This document shows, one piece after another, positions 1 to 7,939 of a DNA stretch of 64,000 nucleotides. Below the pieces are notes generated by a model. The model did no database searches, was not told the DNA's origin, and saw only the letters and a program-made list of their open reading frames with translations. Source of the stretch: an uncultured Clostridia bacterium (GTDB lineage: Bacteria > Bacillota > Clostridia > Christensenellales > Aristaeellaceae); contig CAKUKE010000005.1 in NCBI GenBank assembly GCA_934662505.1, positions 1 through 64,000 of the forward strand, written 5' to 3'. Position numbers and translations under genes: made by a program. Each line of letters starts with the position of its first letter. The first letter of the stretch is position 1.

Positions 1-48
1 GGGGCGATCGAAAACGCCTTTCAAAAAGCCGCGACGCCTTCTCCGCTT

Positions 49-138
49 CCGCTGCCCTGTCCGCGCAGGGCTGTGTTTCCGTGCAGTCAAATTCGATTAC
101 CCGCTTGCCTCGCAGCCCTGTCCGCGCAGGACTGTGTT
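49..138. repeat. Two-copy 61-base-period repeat (CRISPR-like pair A)
   Basis: Bases 50-79 recur at 111-140 with 27 of 30 identical, an offset of exactly 61. Each copy contains a GCCCTG...CAGGGC-type hairpin (the second copy has lost one pairing base). If the unit is 29 bases, the interval is 32 bases. The same spacing occurs at 33470-33559 and 56465-56615. Nothing in the remaining bases 1-48 and 141-186 looks like a gene. Confidence 0.5.
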
Positions 139-186
139 CCTCCGTCTGCACGGTGCGCCGGACGCGCGTTTTCAGGCACGCAAATA

Positions 187-220
187 CGCCCTTCCCGCGG
201 CCGGCGCGGCGGGAAGGGCG
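187..220 (-). terminator. Intrinsic terminator after ssb
   Basis: A perfect 12-bp stem (arms 187-198 and 209-220, 10-base loop) lies 24 bases past the ssb stop. The T tract on the minus strand is weak, so termination efficiency is uncertain. Confidence 0.6.
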
Positions 221-244
221 CGTTCATCCAACAGGCGGCCTGTA

Positions 245-910
245 TCAGGACTGGACTTCGGAACGGGGCGTTTCGCCGGTCGCGGCGGCGGACAGGGGCA
301 TATCCCCGTCGATCCGCGTCAGCCGGCTGAGGGATACCTCCAGCGCCGTCCGGGAAACGGCGGTGCCGTCGGGCATCTGCTTCTGGTACGCCCGGCTCTG
401 AAACCGTCCCTGCACCTGCATTCTATCCCCTACGCTCAGAGACGCGGCATAGTGCGCCGTGCGTCCCCAGGCAATGCAGGGAATGTAGTCGCTCTTCCCG
501 AAGGCACGGTTCACCGCCAGCATCAGGTCGGCTATTTCCCGTCCGAAGGGGGTGGTGCGGAAGGAGGGCGGCTTGCACAGCGCCCCCTGCAGGGTCACCA
601 CGTTCGGGTTTTCCGCCTCATCCGGGGGCAGCAGGCGCTGGGCGAAGGCGGTCAGAAGCAGCCGCCCCGCGCCGCCCACCACTTTATTGTAGGAGCGCAG
701 CTGCCCCGTCACGCAGATGCGCACCCCCGGGGCGATCTGCCCGTCCATCAGCCGTTCGCTGATGGTTACGGGCAGGATGTCGTTGGTGCCCGACAGCCGC
801 GGCACCTTCAGATCCAGCGTGTAAAACTGTTCGCCGAATACCTCGTGATCCGGCACGGGCGGCGTATCGATCACGCCGCACAGACAGAGCTGATTGGTTT
901 GTACCTCCAT
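245..910 (-). CDS. Single-stranded DNA-binding protein with two OB-fold domains
   Basis: This 221-residue protein looks like two consecutive SSB/OB-fold units, roughly residues 4-98 and 103-200; the second contains the SSB-like stretch FGREIADLMLAVNRAFGKSD and a following IPCIAWGRTA strand. Ordinary SSBs have one OB fold and an acidic C-terminal tip; this one ends in a Thr/Ser/Arg-rich tail without the DDIPF-type tip, so it may not recruit the usual partners. It would bind single-stranded DNA in the cytoplasm. The start follows the upstream deacetylase stop by 3 bases, so the two are probably cotranscribed. The family assignment is by pattern; the physiological role, replication or something specialised, is inference. 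Confidence 0.75.
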   Translation of the reverse strand: MEVQTNQLCLCGVIDTPPVPDHEVFGEQFYTLDLKVPRLSGTNDILPVTISERLMDGQIAPGVRICVTGQLRSYNKVVGGAGRLLLTAFAQRLLPPDEAENPNVVTLQGALCKPPSFRTTPFGREIADLMLAVNRAFGKSDYIPCIAWGRTAHYAASLSVGDRMQVQGRFQSRAYQKQMPDGTAVSRTALEVSLSRLTRIDGDMPLSAAATGETPRSEVQS

Positions 911-913
911 GGT

Positions 914-1750
914 TTATTCCACCTCCGGTATTTTCGTAGGGTTCGGGGTCGCCTCGAGCAGCGTGCCCTGGTTGTCAATCACGGTGTCCCCCTCCGGCAG
1001 CAGCCGGGAAACGGGCACCACCGTCAGGCCTTTTTCACGATAGCTTTCCAGCACCAAAGGCAGGGCGTCCACGATAAAGTCGGAATCATTGTGAAACAGT
1101 ACGATGTCGCCGCTCTGAACGTTTTCCGTCGCCCGGCGCACCAGATCATCCCGCCCCCTGTTTTTCCAGTCCAGAGAATCCACGCTCCACTGGATGGGCG
1201 TATAGCCCAGACTGCGGGCCGTGACGATCAGCCGGTTGTTGTAATCTCCGTAGGGCGGACGGAACAGGACGGGACGCTTGCCGATGAGGGCATACACGTT
1301 GTCGCTCATGGTGTCAAGCTCGGCGGCGATCTTTTCCGCGCTCAGCCTGCTCATCTGTGGGTGGGACGTGGAATGGTTGCCGATCTCGTGCCCCCGCGCG
1401 TCAATCTCCTTCACCAGTTCAGGAAAGCGCTGCGTCCAAATGTCCACCAGAAAAAACGTGGTCTTGACTTCGTATTCATCCAGAATGTCCAGTATTTTTT
1501 TCGTCTTGTCCCCGCCCCAGGCCGCGTCGAAGGAGATGGCGATCTGCCCGTCCTGACGCGCCACCCGGTAAACGGGCAGCTCCCGTTTGCCCGTCGCCGC
1601 AGTGACGGCGGTGTTGGCGCAGGCGTATACCGCGCACACCGCCAGCGTCAGGCACACCGTCCATACCCGTATTTTCAGCCCGGCCGACGTGTTTTTCGTT
1701 TTTTCCGTTTTCCGATTATCGTCCTGCTCCTGCCGTATCCGCTTGATCAT
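914..1750 (-). CDS. Membrane-anchored polysaccharide deacetylase (PdaB-like)
   Basis: A carbohydrate esterase family 4 (NodB-homology) protein. An N-terminal membrane segment (about residues 27-50) leaves the catalytic domain outside the cell. Visible motifs in order are ISFDAAWG (metal/base Asp, about residue 75), HSTSH (metal His residues about 126 and 130), RPPYGDYN, WSVDSLDW and VLFHN. The family removes N-acetyl groups from peptidoglycan or related glycans; the SFDAAWG form resembles the sporulation PdaB group. I chose the ATG at 1750 because AGGGAGG at 1760-1766 lies 9 bases upstream; ATGs at 1756 and 1786 fit worse. The gene is followed at 3 bases by ssb. Confidence 0.85.
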   Translation of the reverse strand: MIKRIRQEQDDNRKTEKTKNTSAGLKIRVWTVCLTLAVCAVYACANTAVTAATGKRELPVYRVARQDGQIAISFDAAWGGDKTKKILDILDEYEVKTTFFLVDIWTQRFPELVKEIDARGHEIGNHSTSHPQMSRLSAEKIAAELDTMSDNVYALIGKRPVLFRPPYGDYNNRLIVTARSLGYTPIQWSVDSLDWKNRGRDDLVRRATENVQSGDIVLFHNDSDFIVDALPLVLESYREKGLTVVPVSRLLPEGDTVIDNQGTLLEATPNPTKIPEVE

Positions 1751-2076
1751 CCCCATGCGCCTCCCTTTTGCACCCATGGTATGCACAGGGTAAGGCGTTT
1801 AGTACCGCCTGCGCAGGGCGGCGCCGGTTCCTATTATATGCCCTCCCCCTGTCTGAAAGACCGTTCAAGGGGTCGCCCGCCGCTCCTTTCCGTCGACCCC
1901 TGTCCGCAAAATGCGACCGCCCGCCGCGTCGAACAGGGACGCAAAAAAGCGCCCCGGCACGCAGGGACGCGAGATGAAAAGAAAAATGCCGGATGAAACT
2001 TTTCATCCGGCATGGAAAGCCCTGCATTTTTCATTTTGCTTTGGGCTTTTCTTTTTTGGGAAAATCTGCTACACTG
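1751..2076. other. Intergenic: likely deacetylase promoter and thiT terminator
   Basis: Minus-strand TATAAT at 1833-1838 is a probable -10 for the deacetylase-ssb pair, but no good -35 lies 17 bases upstream. The thiT terminator occupies 1986-2013. I see no gene in the rest. Confidence 0.45.
1986..2013 (-). terminator. Intrinsic terminator after thiT
   Basis: A perfect 13-bp inverted repeat (arms 1986-1998 and 2001-2013) is followed on the minus strand by a TTTTCTTTT-like tract at 1976-1985, downstream of the thiT stop at 2077. Confidence 0.85.
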
Positions 2077-2790
2077 TTACCTGCCCGTCGTCAGCACCCG
2101 CATGACGGGCTTGTGCAGCGGCACGGCCAGCACCATGCAGATGGCCAGATCGGGGATAAGGTAGGTGCCGTTATACGCCATGGACGCCACAAAGGCGGTG
2201 TCCCAGAACATGTAGCCGGCCAGCGTGGCGGAAACAAACCGCACGAAGGTGGCCAGCAGCATGAACAGGAACAGCTGCCAGTCCTTTTTCTCCCTGACAT
2301 GGGCATACAGGCCGCACAGACCCAGCGCCGCGTAGGCCAGCACATAGTCCAGCAGGAACTGCCACACATTCAGGAACCAGCCGCCCTGCATGTACTGCAA
2401 AACGCCCAGCACCGCGCCGGCCAGCACGCCTGGCCCCACGCCGAAGGCGGCGGCAAAGAGCATCACCGGCAGCATGCTGGCGGGGGTGATGGAGCCGCCG
2501 GAGGGCATGCGGTAGAGCCGGAACAGGGACAGCACAAAGGACAGCGCCACAGCCAGCGCCGCAAAGGCCACCGTCCGGGCCGTCCACTGTTTGCGGGTTT
2601 TGCCGAAAAGCAGCAGCATCAGCGCCAGCACCACGATGACCGCCACGGCGATCCAGGTGGTGGCAGGGGTCTCGACGAACTTATCCACCAGCGTCGTCCA
2701 GAACGAAGGGGTCTCCTCAACCACCGCTGCGGTCTCCGCCGCAGCTTCGCCGGCTTCCTCGCCGAGCGCCATGGGAAAGAATGGGAACAT
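2077..2790 (-). CDS. thiT: Thiamine ECF transporter S component ThiT
   Basis: ThiT (YuaJ family) binds thiamine in the membrane and works with an ECF energizing module. The diagnostic MPSGGSITPASMLPV segment (near residue 95) and the later GWFLNVWQFLLDYVLAY helix, which carry thiamine-contacting positions in the family, are present. The C-terminal 170 residues match the usual ThiT length; an extra N-terminal part of about 65 residues contains an Ala/Glu-rich stretch and one added helix (about residues 45-63). The start is well supported by AAAGGAGGAG just upstream. A TPP riboswitch with terminator precedes the gene, fitting thiamine-repressed uptake. The ecfA1-ecfA2-ecfT genes 1.1 kb away probably supply energy. 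Confidence 0.93.
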   Translation of the reverse strand: MFPFFPMALGEEAGEAAAETAAVVEETPSFWTTLVDKFVETPATTWIAVAVIVVLALMLLLFGKTRKQWTARTVAFAALAVALSFVLSLFRLYRMPSGGSITPASMLPVMLFAAAFGVGPGVLAGAVLGVLQYMQGGWFLNVWQFLLDYVLAYAALGLCGLYAHVREKKDWQLFLFMLLATFVRFVSATLAGYMFWDTAFVASMAYNGTYLIPDLAICMVLAVPLHKPVMRVLTTGR

Positions 2791-2844
2791 ATCGGGTCTC
2801 CTCCTTTGTATTGGGCGTCCGCTGCCGCTTTGCTTCTGACAAGC

Positions 2845-2874
2845 AAAAATCCCGCGCGGCTTTCACCGCACGGG
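2845..2874 (-). terminator. Riboswitch-controlled terminator upstream of thiT
   Basis: Minus-strand stem with arms 2866-2874 and 2851-2859 followed by ATTTTTG (T run at 2845-2849). The minus-strand CGCGCGGG at 2911-2918, next to the aptamer P1, can pair with the first arm of this terminator, giving a plausible antiterminator when TPP is absent. Confidence 0.75.
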
Positions 2875-2918
2875 AAACGGCTGTGTGCGCGGAGGAATGC
2901 TCATGCTGCTCCCGCGCG

Positions 2919-2998
2919 CCGCTTCCCTTCGGTAGGATGAACTACATCAGGTTCCAAGGGTGCCTCTCAGCCGCGTCCAAGCGCGGCGCCCCCAGCGG
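2919..2998 (-). promoter_or_regulatory. TPP riboswitch aptamer (thi box)
   Basis: Reading the minus strand, the conserved THI-element blocks appear in order: CTGAGA, a CCCTT/AAGGG helix, ACCTGATGTAGTTCATC and ACCGAAGGGA, closed by a P1 helix CCGCT/AGCGG (2994-2998 with 2919-2923). It sits between a consensus promoter and thiT. TPP binding should favour the terminator at 2845-2874 and shut off thiT. Confidence 0.93.
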
Positions 2999-3014
2999 AT
3001 GCTTTTCACAGGGG

Positions 3015-3043
3015 ATTATAATCGGCCTTCGGCCGTTTGTCAA
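3015..3043 (-). promoter_or_regulatory. Consensus promoter for the TPP riboswitch-thiT transcript
   Basis: Minus-strand TTGACA (3038-3043) and TATAAT (3015-3020) are both perfect and separated by 17 bases. Confidence 0.9.
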
Positions 3044-3068
3044 GTATTGACGGAAAGGAAGTCCTTGC

Positions 3069-3665
3069 ATGATGGAACACCACTTTTTTGCCTATATCGC
3101 CCGGATGAAATTCATCCAGCGCTGGGGGCTGATGCGCAACACCATGCCGGAAAACGACATGGAGCACGCCCTGCAGGCGGCGCTGTTCGCCCACGCCATC
3201 GCCCAGATCGGCGTAACCCGCTACCACCGTCCCTACGACCCGGAGCACATCATGGCGCTGGCCATGTACCATGACGCCTGCGAGGTCATCACCGGCGACC
3301 TGCCCACACCCATCAAGCACAACAACCCCGCCATCAAAAGCGAGTACAACAAGCTGGAGGATGTGGCGGCGGACAAGCTCCTTTCTCTTCTGCCCAACGA
3401 CCTGCGTCCCGTCTACGAGCCCCTCATCCGCCAGCGTCCGGACACACAGGACTGGGTCATCGTCAAGGCGGCGGACAAGATCTGCGCCTATATCAAGTGT
3501 CTGGAGGAACGCAAGGCCGGCAACGCCGAATTTGAGCAGGCGCGCAAGGCCACCAAAAAGGCGCTGGATCGGATGGATCTGCCCGAAATACAGGACTTCA
3601 TTGCGGAATTTGTGCCCGGTTTCTCCCTGACGCTGGACGAAATTTCCGAGGACATGGCGGAGTAA
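3069..3665 (+). CDS. yfbR: HD-domain 5'-deoxynucleotidase (YfbR family)
   Basis: At 198 residues it has the length of E. coli YfbR (199). YfbR hydrolyses deoxyribonucleoside 5'-monophosphates, trimming dNMP pools, and needs a divalent metal. Seen here are the substrate-specificity segment QRWGLMRNT (about 17-25), the first HD His in DMEHALQAA (His33), the HD pair in MYHDACEVITGDLPTP (His68-Asp69) and a later Asp in KAADKICAY. GGAAAGGAAG precedes the ATG. It stands alone between divergent thiT and convergent ecfT. Confidence 0.93.
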   Translation: MMEHHFFAYIARMKFIQRWGLMRNTMPENDMEHALQAALFAHAIAQIGVTRYHRPYDPEHIMALAMYHDACEVITGDLPTPIKHNNPAIKSEYNKLEDVAADKLLSLLPNDLRPVYEPLIRQRPDTQDWVIVKAADKICAYIKCLEERKAGNAEFEQARKATKKALDRMDLPEIQDFIAEFVPGFSLTLDEISEDMAE

Positions 3666-3818
3666 TCTCCCCCTGCCGGCGCGTTAAGGCAGATTTTGCA
3701 GAGACTCTGGGCTGAAAATCTCCCTGCTCCGCGTAAACGCCGCATGCGGCCCGCCGCGCGCACACGTCTGATTCCGCAGACGGATTCCCGCGCCGCGCCC
3801 ATACCCGCCCCCGATTGA

Positions 3819-3856
3819 AAAACGCCCTCCCCATTTCGGAGAAGGGCGTTTTTTGC
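3819..3856. terminator. Bidirectional terminator between yfbR and ecfT
   Basis: An AACGCCCT...AGGGCGTT stem is flanked by A's on the left and TTTTTT on the right, so it can act for both convergent genes. Confidence 0.85.
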
Positions 3857-3884
3857 TGCGTTCAGCGCGTTTTCACCGGTACGG

Positions 3885-4676
3885 TCACAGCACCGCCACC
3901 AGCGCCACCAGCGCCGCGCCAATCGCCAGCGCGGCATAATCCCGTCCGGCCATTTTCAGCACGTGCAGCCGGGTGCGGCCCTCGCCGCCGTGGTAGCACC
4001 GCGCTTCCATGGCCATGGCCAGATCGCCCGCCCGGCGGAACGCGCTGACAAACAGCGGCACCAGCAGGGGCACCATGGCGCGGGCGCGGGCGATCAGATT
4101 GCCGCTTTCAAAGTCCGCGCCGCGGGCGGTCTGAGCCTTCATGATCTTGTCCGCCTCCTCCAGCAGTGTGGGGATAAAGCGCAGGGCGATGGTCATCATC
4201 ATGGCCATCTCATGGGCGGGGAAACGGATCACGCGCAGGGGCGACAGGATTCGCTCCAGCCCATCGGTCAGCGTCACCGGCGGCGTCGTGAGGGTCAGCA
4301 GGCTGCTGCCCAGCACCAGCAAAACCAGACGCAGGGCATAGAGCACCGCCGTCGTCAGCGCCTCCCGGGTGATCCGGATGAACCGCCACGTAAACAGCAC
4401 CGTTTCCCCCTGCAGGAAAAACACGTTCATCAGAAAGGTCAGGATCAGAATGAACCGCAGCGGCCGCAGCCCCTTGAGGAGCACCCTTCCCGGCACCCGG
4501 GACATGGCCGCAGCCAGCGCCACAAAGGCCGCCACAGGGATGAACGCCCACAGGGTGCGCGCCAGAAACACCGCCACGATAAACAGGATGAGCAGCACGA
4601 TCTTCATCCGGGGATCCATCTTATGCACCGTGCTGTCGCCGGGATAGTACTGCCCCAGCGTCACGTCACTTAGCAT
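3885..4676 (-). CDS. ecfT: ECF transporter transmembrane T component
   Basis: EcfT couples the two ATPases to substrate-binding S components. The protein (263 residues) shows the expected hydrophobic helices in the N-terminal half and last 25 residues, and the two cytoplasmic coupling motifs with Ala-Arg-Gly, in QTARGADF (about 183-190) and MEARCYHGG (about 224-232), the second as Ala-Arg-Cys. Its start overlaps the ecfA2 stop by 11 bases, showing translational coupling. No S-component gene is adjacent, as expected for a shared (group II) module; the nearby thiT encodes one probable client. Confidence 0.93.
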   Translation of the reverse strand: MLSDVTLGQYYPGDSTVHKMDPRMKIVLLILFIVAVFLARTLWAFIPVAAFVALAAAMSRVPGRVLLKGLRPLRFILILTFLMNVFFLQGETVLFTWRFIRITREALTTAVLYALRLVLLVLGSSLLTLTTPPVTLTDGLERILSPLRVIRFPAHEMAMMMTIALRFIPTLLEEADKIMKAQTARGADFESGNLIARARAMVPLLVPLFVSAFRRAGDLAMAMEARCYHGGEGRTRLHVLKMAGRDYAALAIGAALVALVAVL

Positions 4677-5538
4677 GCTCCGCCGCCCCCTTTCCCGTCA
4701 GCAGCGCCCTGAGCGCCTGATAGGCGTCCTCCGTGCGGTAGATCTTTTCATCAAAGGGCAGCCCCTGCTCCCGCAGCAGTGCGCCCAGCCGGCACACCTG
4801 CGGCACGTCCAGCCCCATGGCGAGCATTTCCCCGCCCCGGGCGAACACCTCCGCAGGGGTTCCCTGCATGACCAGCCGGCCGTGATCCATCACCGCCGCC
4901 CGGGTCGCATAGCGCGCCACGTCGTCCATGCTGTGGGTGATCATGACCACCGTGCAGCCGCTCTGATGCAGCCCCGCCACCATGCCCATCAGTTCTTCCC
5001 GCCCCAGCGGATCCAGCCCGGCAATGGGTTCGTCCAGCACCAGCACCTCCGGCTGCATGGCCAGCACGCCCGCCAGCGCCACCCGGCGCATCTGCCCGCC
5101 GGACAATTCAAAGGGGGACTTTTCCCCCACCTCGTCGCAGGAAAGCCCCACCTGCTCCAGCGCCCGGCGCACCCGCGCCTCCGTTTCCGCCTGGGAAAGC
5201 CCCAGGTTCCGCGGCCCGAAGCCCACATCCCGCGCCACCGTTTCGTCAAACAGCTGCTGCTCGGGGTACTGAAATACCAGCCCTACCCGCCGGCGCAGCT
5301 CCCGCCTGTCAAACCCTTTTTCGTTAATATCCCGTCCATCCAGCATGACCCGTCCGGCTGTCGGCTGCAAAAGACCGTTGAGATGCTGCGCCAGCGTGCT
5401 CTTGCCCGAGCCCGTGTGGCCGATGAGCGCCCAGAACTCTCCTTCACGGATCGTCAGGTTCACATCCGTCACTGCGGCAGCCTGAAACGGGGTGCCCGCC
5501 TGATAGGTATGGCTCATGTGCTCCAGCGTCAGCTGCAT
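4666..5538 (-). CDS. ecfA2: ECF transporter ATP-binding subunit EcfA2
   Basis: An ABC ATPase of 290 residues with Walker A GHTGSGKST (about 37-45), Q-loop FQYPEQQL, signature LSGGQMRRVA, Walker B VLVLDEP and H-loop ITHSMDD. The FQYPEQQLFDETV segment is typical of the EcfA2 half. It pairs with EcfA1 to drive vitamin uptake through EcfT. The start MQLTLEHMSH at 5538 overlaps the ecfA1 stop by 10 bases; a longer in-frame extension to 5778 lies inside ecfA1 and is not credible. Confidence 0.93.
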   Translation of the reverse strand: MQLTLEHMSHTYQAGTPFQAAAVTDVNLTIREGEFWALIGHTGSGKSTLAQHLNGLLQPTAGRVMLDGRDINEKGFDRRELRRRVGLVFQYPEQQLFDETVARDVGFGPRNLGLSQAETEARVRRALEQVGLSCDEVGEKSPFELSGGQMRRVALAGVLAMQPEVLVLDEPIAGLDPLGREELMGMVAGLHQSGCTVVMITHSMDDVARYATRAAVMDHGRLVMQGTPAEVFARGGEMLAMGLDVPQVCRLGALLREQGLPFDEKIYRTEDAYQALRALLTGKGAAEHAK

Positions 5539-6353
5539 TTTGCCGCCACCTCCCGCGCCATGTCCTCGCAGGTCAGAATCCCCTCGGGCAGATCCACGCC
5601 CTCCGCCCGCAGCCGCTGCGCCAGCGCCGCCATCAGCGGCACGTCCAGCCGGTAGGGGCGCAGCTTTTCCCGGTCGGCAAACACCTGCCCGGGCGCACCG
5701 TGCATGACCAGACGCCCCTCGTGCATGACGTACACATCCCGGCACCGGGCGGCTTCTTCCATAAAATGGGTGATCCACAGCACGGTGATGCCCTTTTCCC
5801 GGTTGAGGGTGCGCATCACCTCAAACACTTCCCGGCGCCCCTGCGGATCCAGCATGGCGGTGGCCTCGTCGCAGATGATCGCCCGCGGCTCCATGGCCAG
5901 CACCCCCGCGATGGCCACCCGCTGCTTCTGTCCGCCGGAGAGCAGATGCGGCGCCCGGTCGGCGTACTCGGTCATGCCCACATCCCGGAGCGCCCGGTCG
6001 ATACGCGCCGGCATGTCCGCCGGGGGTACCCCCAGATTCTCCAGCCCGAAGGCCACGTCGTCCCGCACCACGGTGGCCACCAGCTGGTTATCCGGGTTCT
6101 GAAACACCATGCCCGCCCGGCGGCGGATGAGCCAGGTGTTTTTTTCGTCCCGGGTATCCATGCCGTCCACCGTCACCGTACCCTCCGTGGGCAGATACAG
6201 CCCGTTCATCAATTTGGCCAGTGTGCTTTTCCCCGACCCGTTCCGTCCCAGAATGGCGGTCAAGCTGCCCGGCGCAATGTGCAGGCTCACGCCCCGCACC
6301 ACGTTTTCCTCGCCCTCGGCATAGGCGTAGGACACATGCTCAAGATCGATCAT
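5529..6353 (-). CDS. ecfA1: ECF transporter ATP-binding subunit EcfA1
   Basis: The first gene of the ECF operon, 274 residues. Walker A GRNGSGKST, Q-loop FQNPDNQLVATVV, signature LSGGQKQRVA, Walker B AIICDEA and switch ITHFMEE are visible. The Q-loop and CDEAT form identify the EcfA1 half. I start at the ATG 6353 (MIDLEHVSY), preceded by ACGAGGTAACG; the longer frame up to 6431 runs into the terminator hairpin of the upstream gene. It works as a heterodimer with EcfA2. Confidence 0.93.
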   Translation of the reverse strand: MIDLEHVSYAYAEGEENVVRGVSLHIAPGSLTAILGRNGSGKSTLAKLMNGLYLPTEGTVTVDGMDTRDEKNTWLIRRRAGMVFQNPDNQLVATVVRDDVAFGLENLGVPPADMPARIDRALRDVGMTEYADRAPHLLSGGQKQRVAIAGVLAMEPRAIICDEATAMLDPQGRREVFEVMRTLNREKGITVLWITHFMEEAARCRDVYVMHEGRLVMHGAPGQVFADREKLRPYRLDVPLMAALAQRLRAEGVDLPEGILTCEDMAREVAAKCS

Positions 6354-6389
6354 CGTTACCTCGTTTTTTTCAGACGCGCTGACACTCAA

Positions 6390-6423
6390 AAGACCGCCGG
6401 AACGCCAAAGCGTCGGCGGTCTT
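6390..6423 (-). terminator. Intrinsic terminator of the upstream MATE gene
   Basis: Minus-strand arms 6414-6423 and 6390-6399 (10 bp, plus inner ACGC/GCGT pairs) are followed by TTTTGAG. It lies between the MATE gene stop and ecfA1. Confidence 0.8.
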
Positions 6424-6461
6424 GCGCCCATTATAGCATATTTTGTCCGTCCTGAAAAGGC

Positions 6462-7862
6462 TCAGGGCTCCTCCACCGGCGTCACGCCCGCCTTTTTCAG
6501 GCACCGCTTCAGCCAGCCGCCCTTCAGATAATAGACCAGGAACATCAGCGACGTGGCGCTCCAGGTGATGGGGTAGCACAGCAGCATGAAAAGCAGTTCG
6601 TTGTGCCGGGGCACCACGCCCAGAAGCCATACCATACGCAGTACGCACACGCCGAACAGGGACATCAGCATGGGCATGAGCGCATCGCCCGCGCCGCGCA
6701 CCGCGCCGGAGAGCACCTCCACCAGCACATAGGTGATGTAGAAGGGCGCCAGCCGGTTCAGGATGGACACGCCCAGATCAATGACCGCCTGATCGTCGGA
6801 AAACAGCCCATAGAACACAGGCGCTCCCGCCAGCAGCACCCCGGACACCATGAGGGCGCCCGCAGTCGCCATGGCGGCGCACACCCATACGGAGCGGCGC
6901 ATGCGTTTGATCTTGCCCGCGCCGAAATTCTGCCCCGCAAAGGTGGTAATGGAAATGCCAAAGGCATTGATGACCATCCAGAACACGCAGTCCAGTTTGC
7001 TGTACGCCGACCAGGCCGCCGCCGCGTCGGTGCCGAAACCGTTGATACTGGTCTGGATAATGATGTTGGACACCGTATACAGCACGCTCTGAATGCCGGC
7101 AGGCAGGCCGATGCGCAGCGTGTTTTTCAGCAGATCCGGATGGAAGCGGATCTGTCTGGGCACCACACGGTAGGACTTGCCCGTGCGCAGCAGGGTCAGA
7201 AGCACCAGCACCGCGCTGACCGTCTGGCTCAGGATGGTCGCCAGCGCCGCGCCCGCCACCCCCATGTTCAGCCCCAGCACGGCCACCACGTCCAGAACGA
7301 TGTTGGTCATGCAGGCCACGATGAGGAAAATCAGCGGGCGGCGGCTGTCCCCGATGGCACGGAGAATGCCCGAACCGATGTTGTAGATCAGCGACGGCAC
7401 GGTGCCGAGGAAATAGATGCGGATATAGGAAAGGGAATAATCCACCACATCCTCGGGGGTGTTCATCATGCGCAGCATGGCGGGCGCCAGCACGATGCCC
7501 AGCACCGTGATCAGCACGCCGCCCGCCAGAGACAGCGCCGCTGCGGTATGCACCGTACGGCTGACGTTCCGGTCGTCCCGGGCGCCGAAGTACTGGGAAA
7601 TGATGACCGACGCGCCGGAGGCCAGACCCACGAAAAAGCCCACGATCAGGTTGATGATCTGGCTGGTGCTGCCGCCCACCGCCGCCAGCGCCTGCTTGCC
7701 CACGAACTTGCCCACAATGATGGCGTCGGCGGTGTTATAGAGCTGCTGGAAAAACGTGCCCAGCAGAATGGGAAAAAAGAAAGCCAGAAGCGGCTTCCAG
7801 ATCACACCTTCGGTAATGGTGCCGCCCGCGCCCGGGCGCCCTGAAAAGATCCTGCGACCCAT
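6462..7862 (-). CDS. MATE family efflux transporter
   Basis: A 466-residue integral membrane protein with the 12-helix, two-lobed layout of the multidrug and toxin extrusion family; N-lobe motifs include LLGTFFQQLYNTADAIIVGKFVG and the C-lobe has FAGQNFGAGK and VRGAGDALMP. MATE proteins export cationic or other drugs using Na+ or H+ gradients; the substrate here cannot be told. The start at 7862 follows AAAAGGAGAAAAACG; longer in-frame extension upstream has no coding character. A promoter sits 49 bases upstream and a terminator follows, so it is probably monocistronic. Confidence 0.9.
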   Translation of the reverse strand: MGRRIFSGRPGAGGTITEGVIWKPLLAFFFPILLGTFFQQLYNTADAIIVGKFVGKQALAAVGGSTSQIINLIVGFFVGLASGASVIISQYFGARDDRNVSRTVHTAAALSLAGGVLITVLGIVLAPAMLRMMNTPEDVVDYSLSYIRIYFLGTVPSLIYNIGSGILRAIGDSRRPLIFLIVACMTNIVLDVVAVLGLNMGVAGAALATILSQTVSAVLVLLTLLRTGKSYRVVPRQIRFHPDLLKNTLRIGLPAGIQSVLYTVSNIIIQTSINGFGTDAAAAWSAYSKLDCVFWMVINAFGISITTFAGQNFGAGKIKRMRRSVWVCAAMATAGALMVSGVLLAGAPVFYGLFSDDQAVIDLGVSILNRLAPFYITYVLVEVLSGAVRGAGDALMPMLMSLFGVCVLRMVWLLGVVPRHNELLFMLLCYPITWSATSLMFLVYYLKGGWLKRCLKKAGVTPVEEP

Positions 7863-7910
7863 CGTTTTTCTCCTTTTCAGCCGCCGCTGTAAAAAAGGGC
7901 GGTATGGGTT

Positions 7911-7939
7911 ATGATAGCGCATCCGGCGCCGATTGTCCA
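7911..7939 (-). promoter_or_regulatory. Promoter of the first MATE gene
   Basis: Minus-strand TGGACA (7934-7939) and TATCAT (7911-7916), spacer 17. Confidence 0.6.

Noticed and set aside
134..1996. 620-codon + strand ORF opposite ssb and the deacetylase
   Set aside because: Antisense frame with no domain.
5539..5778. N-terminal extension of EcfA2 into ecfA1
   Set aside because: The extension is out-of-frame ecfA1 sequence; the ABC domain begins normally at 5538.
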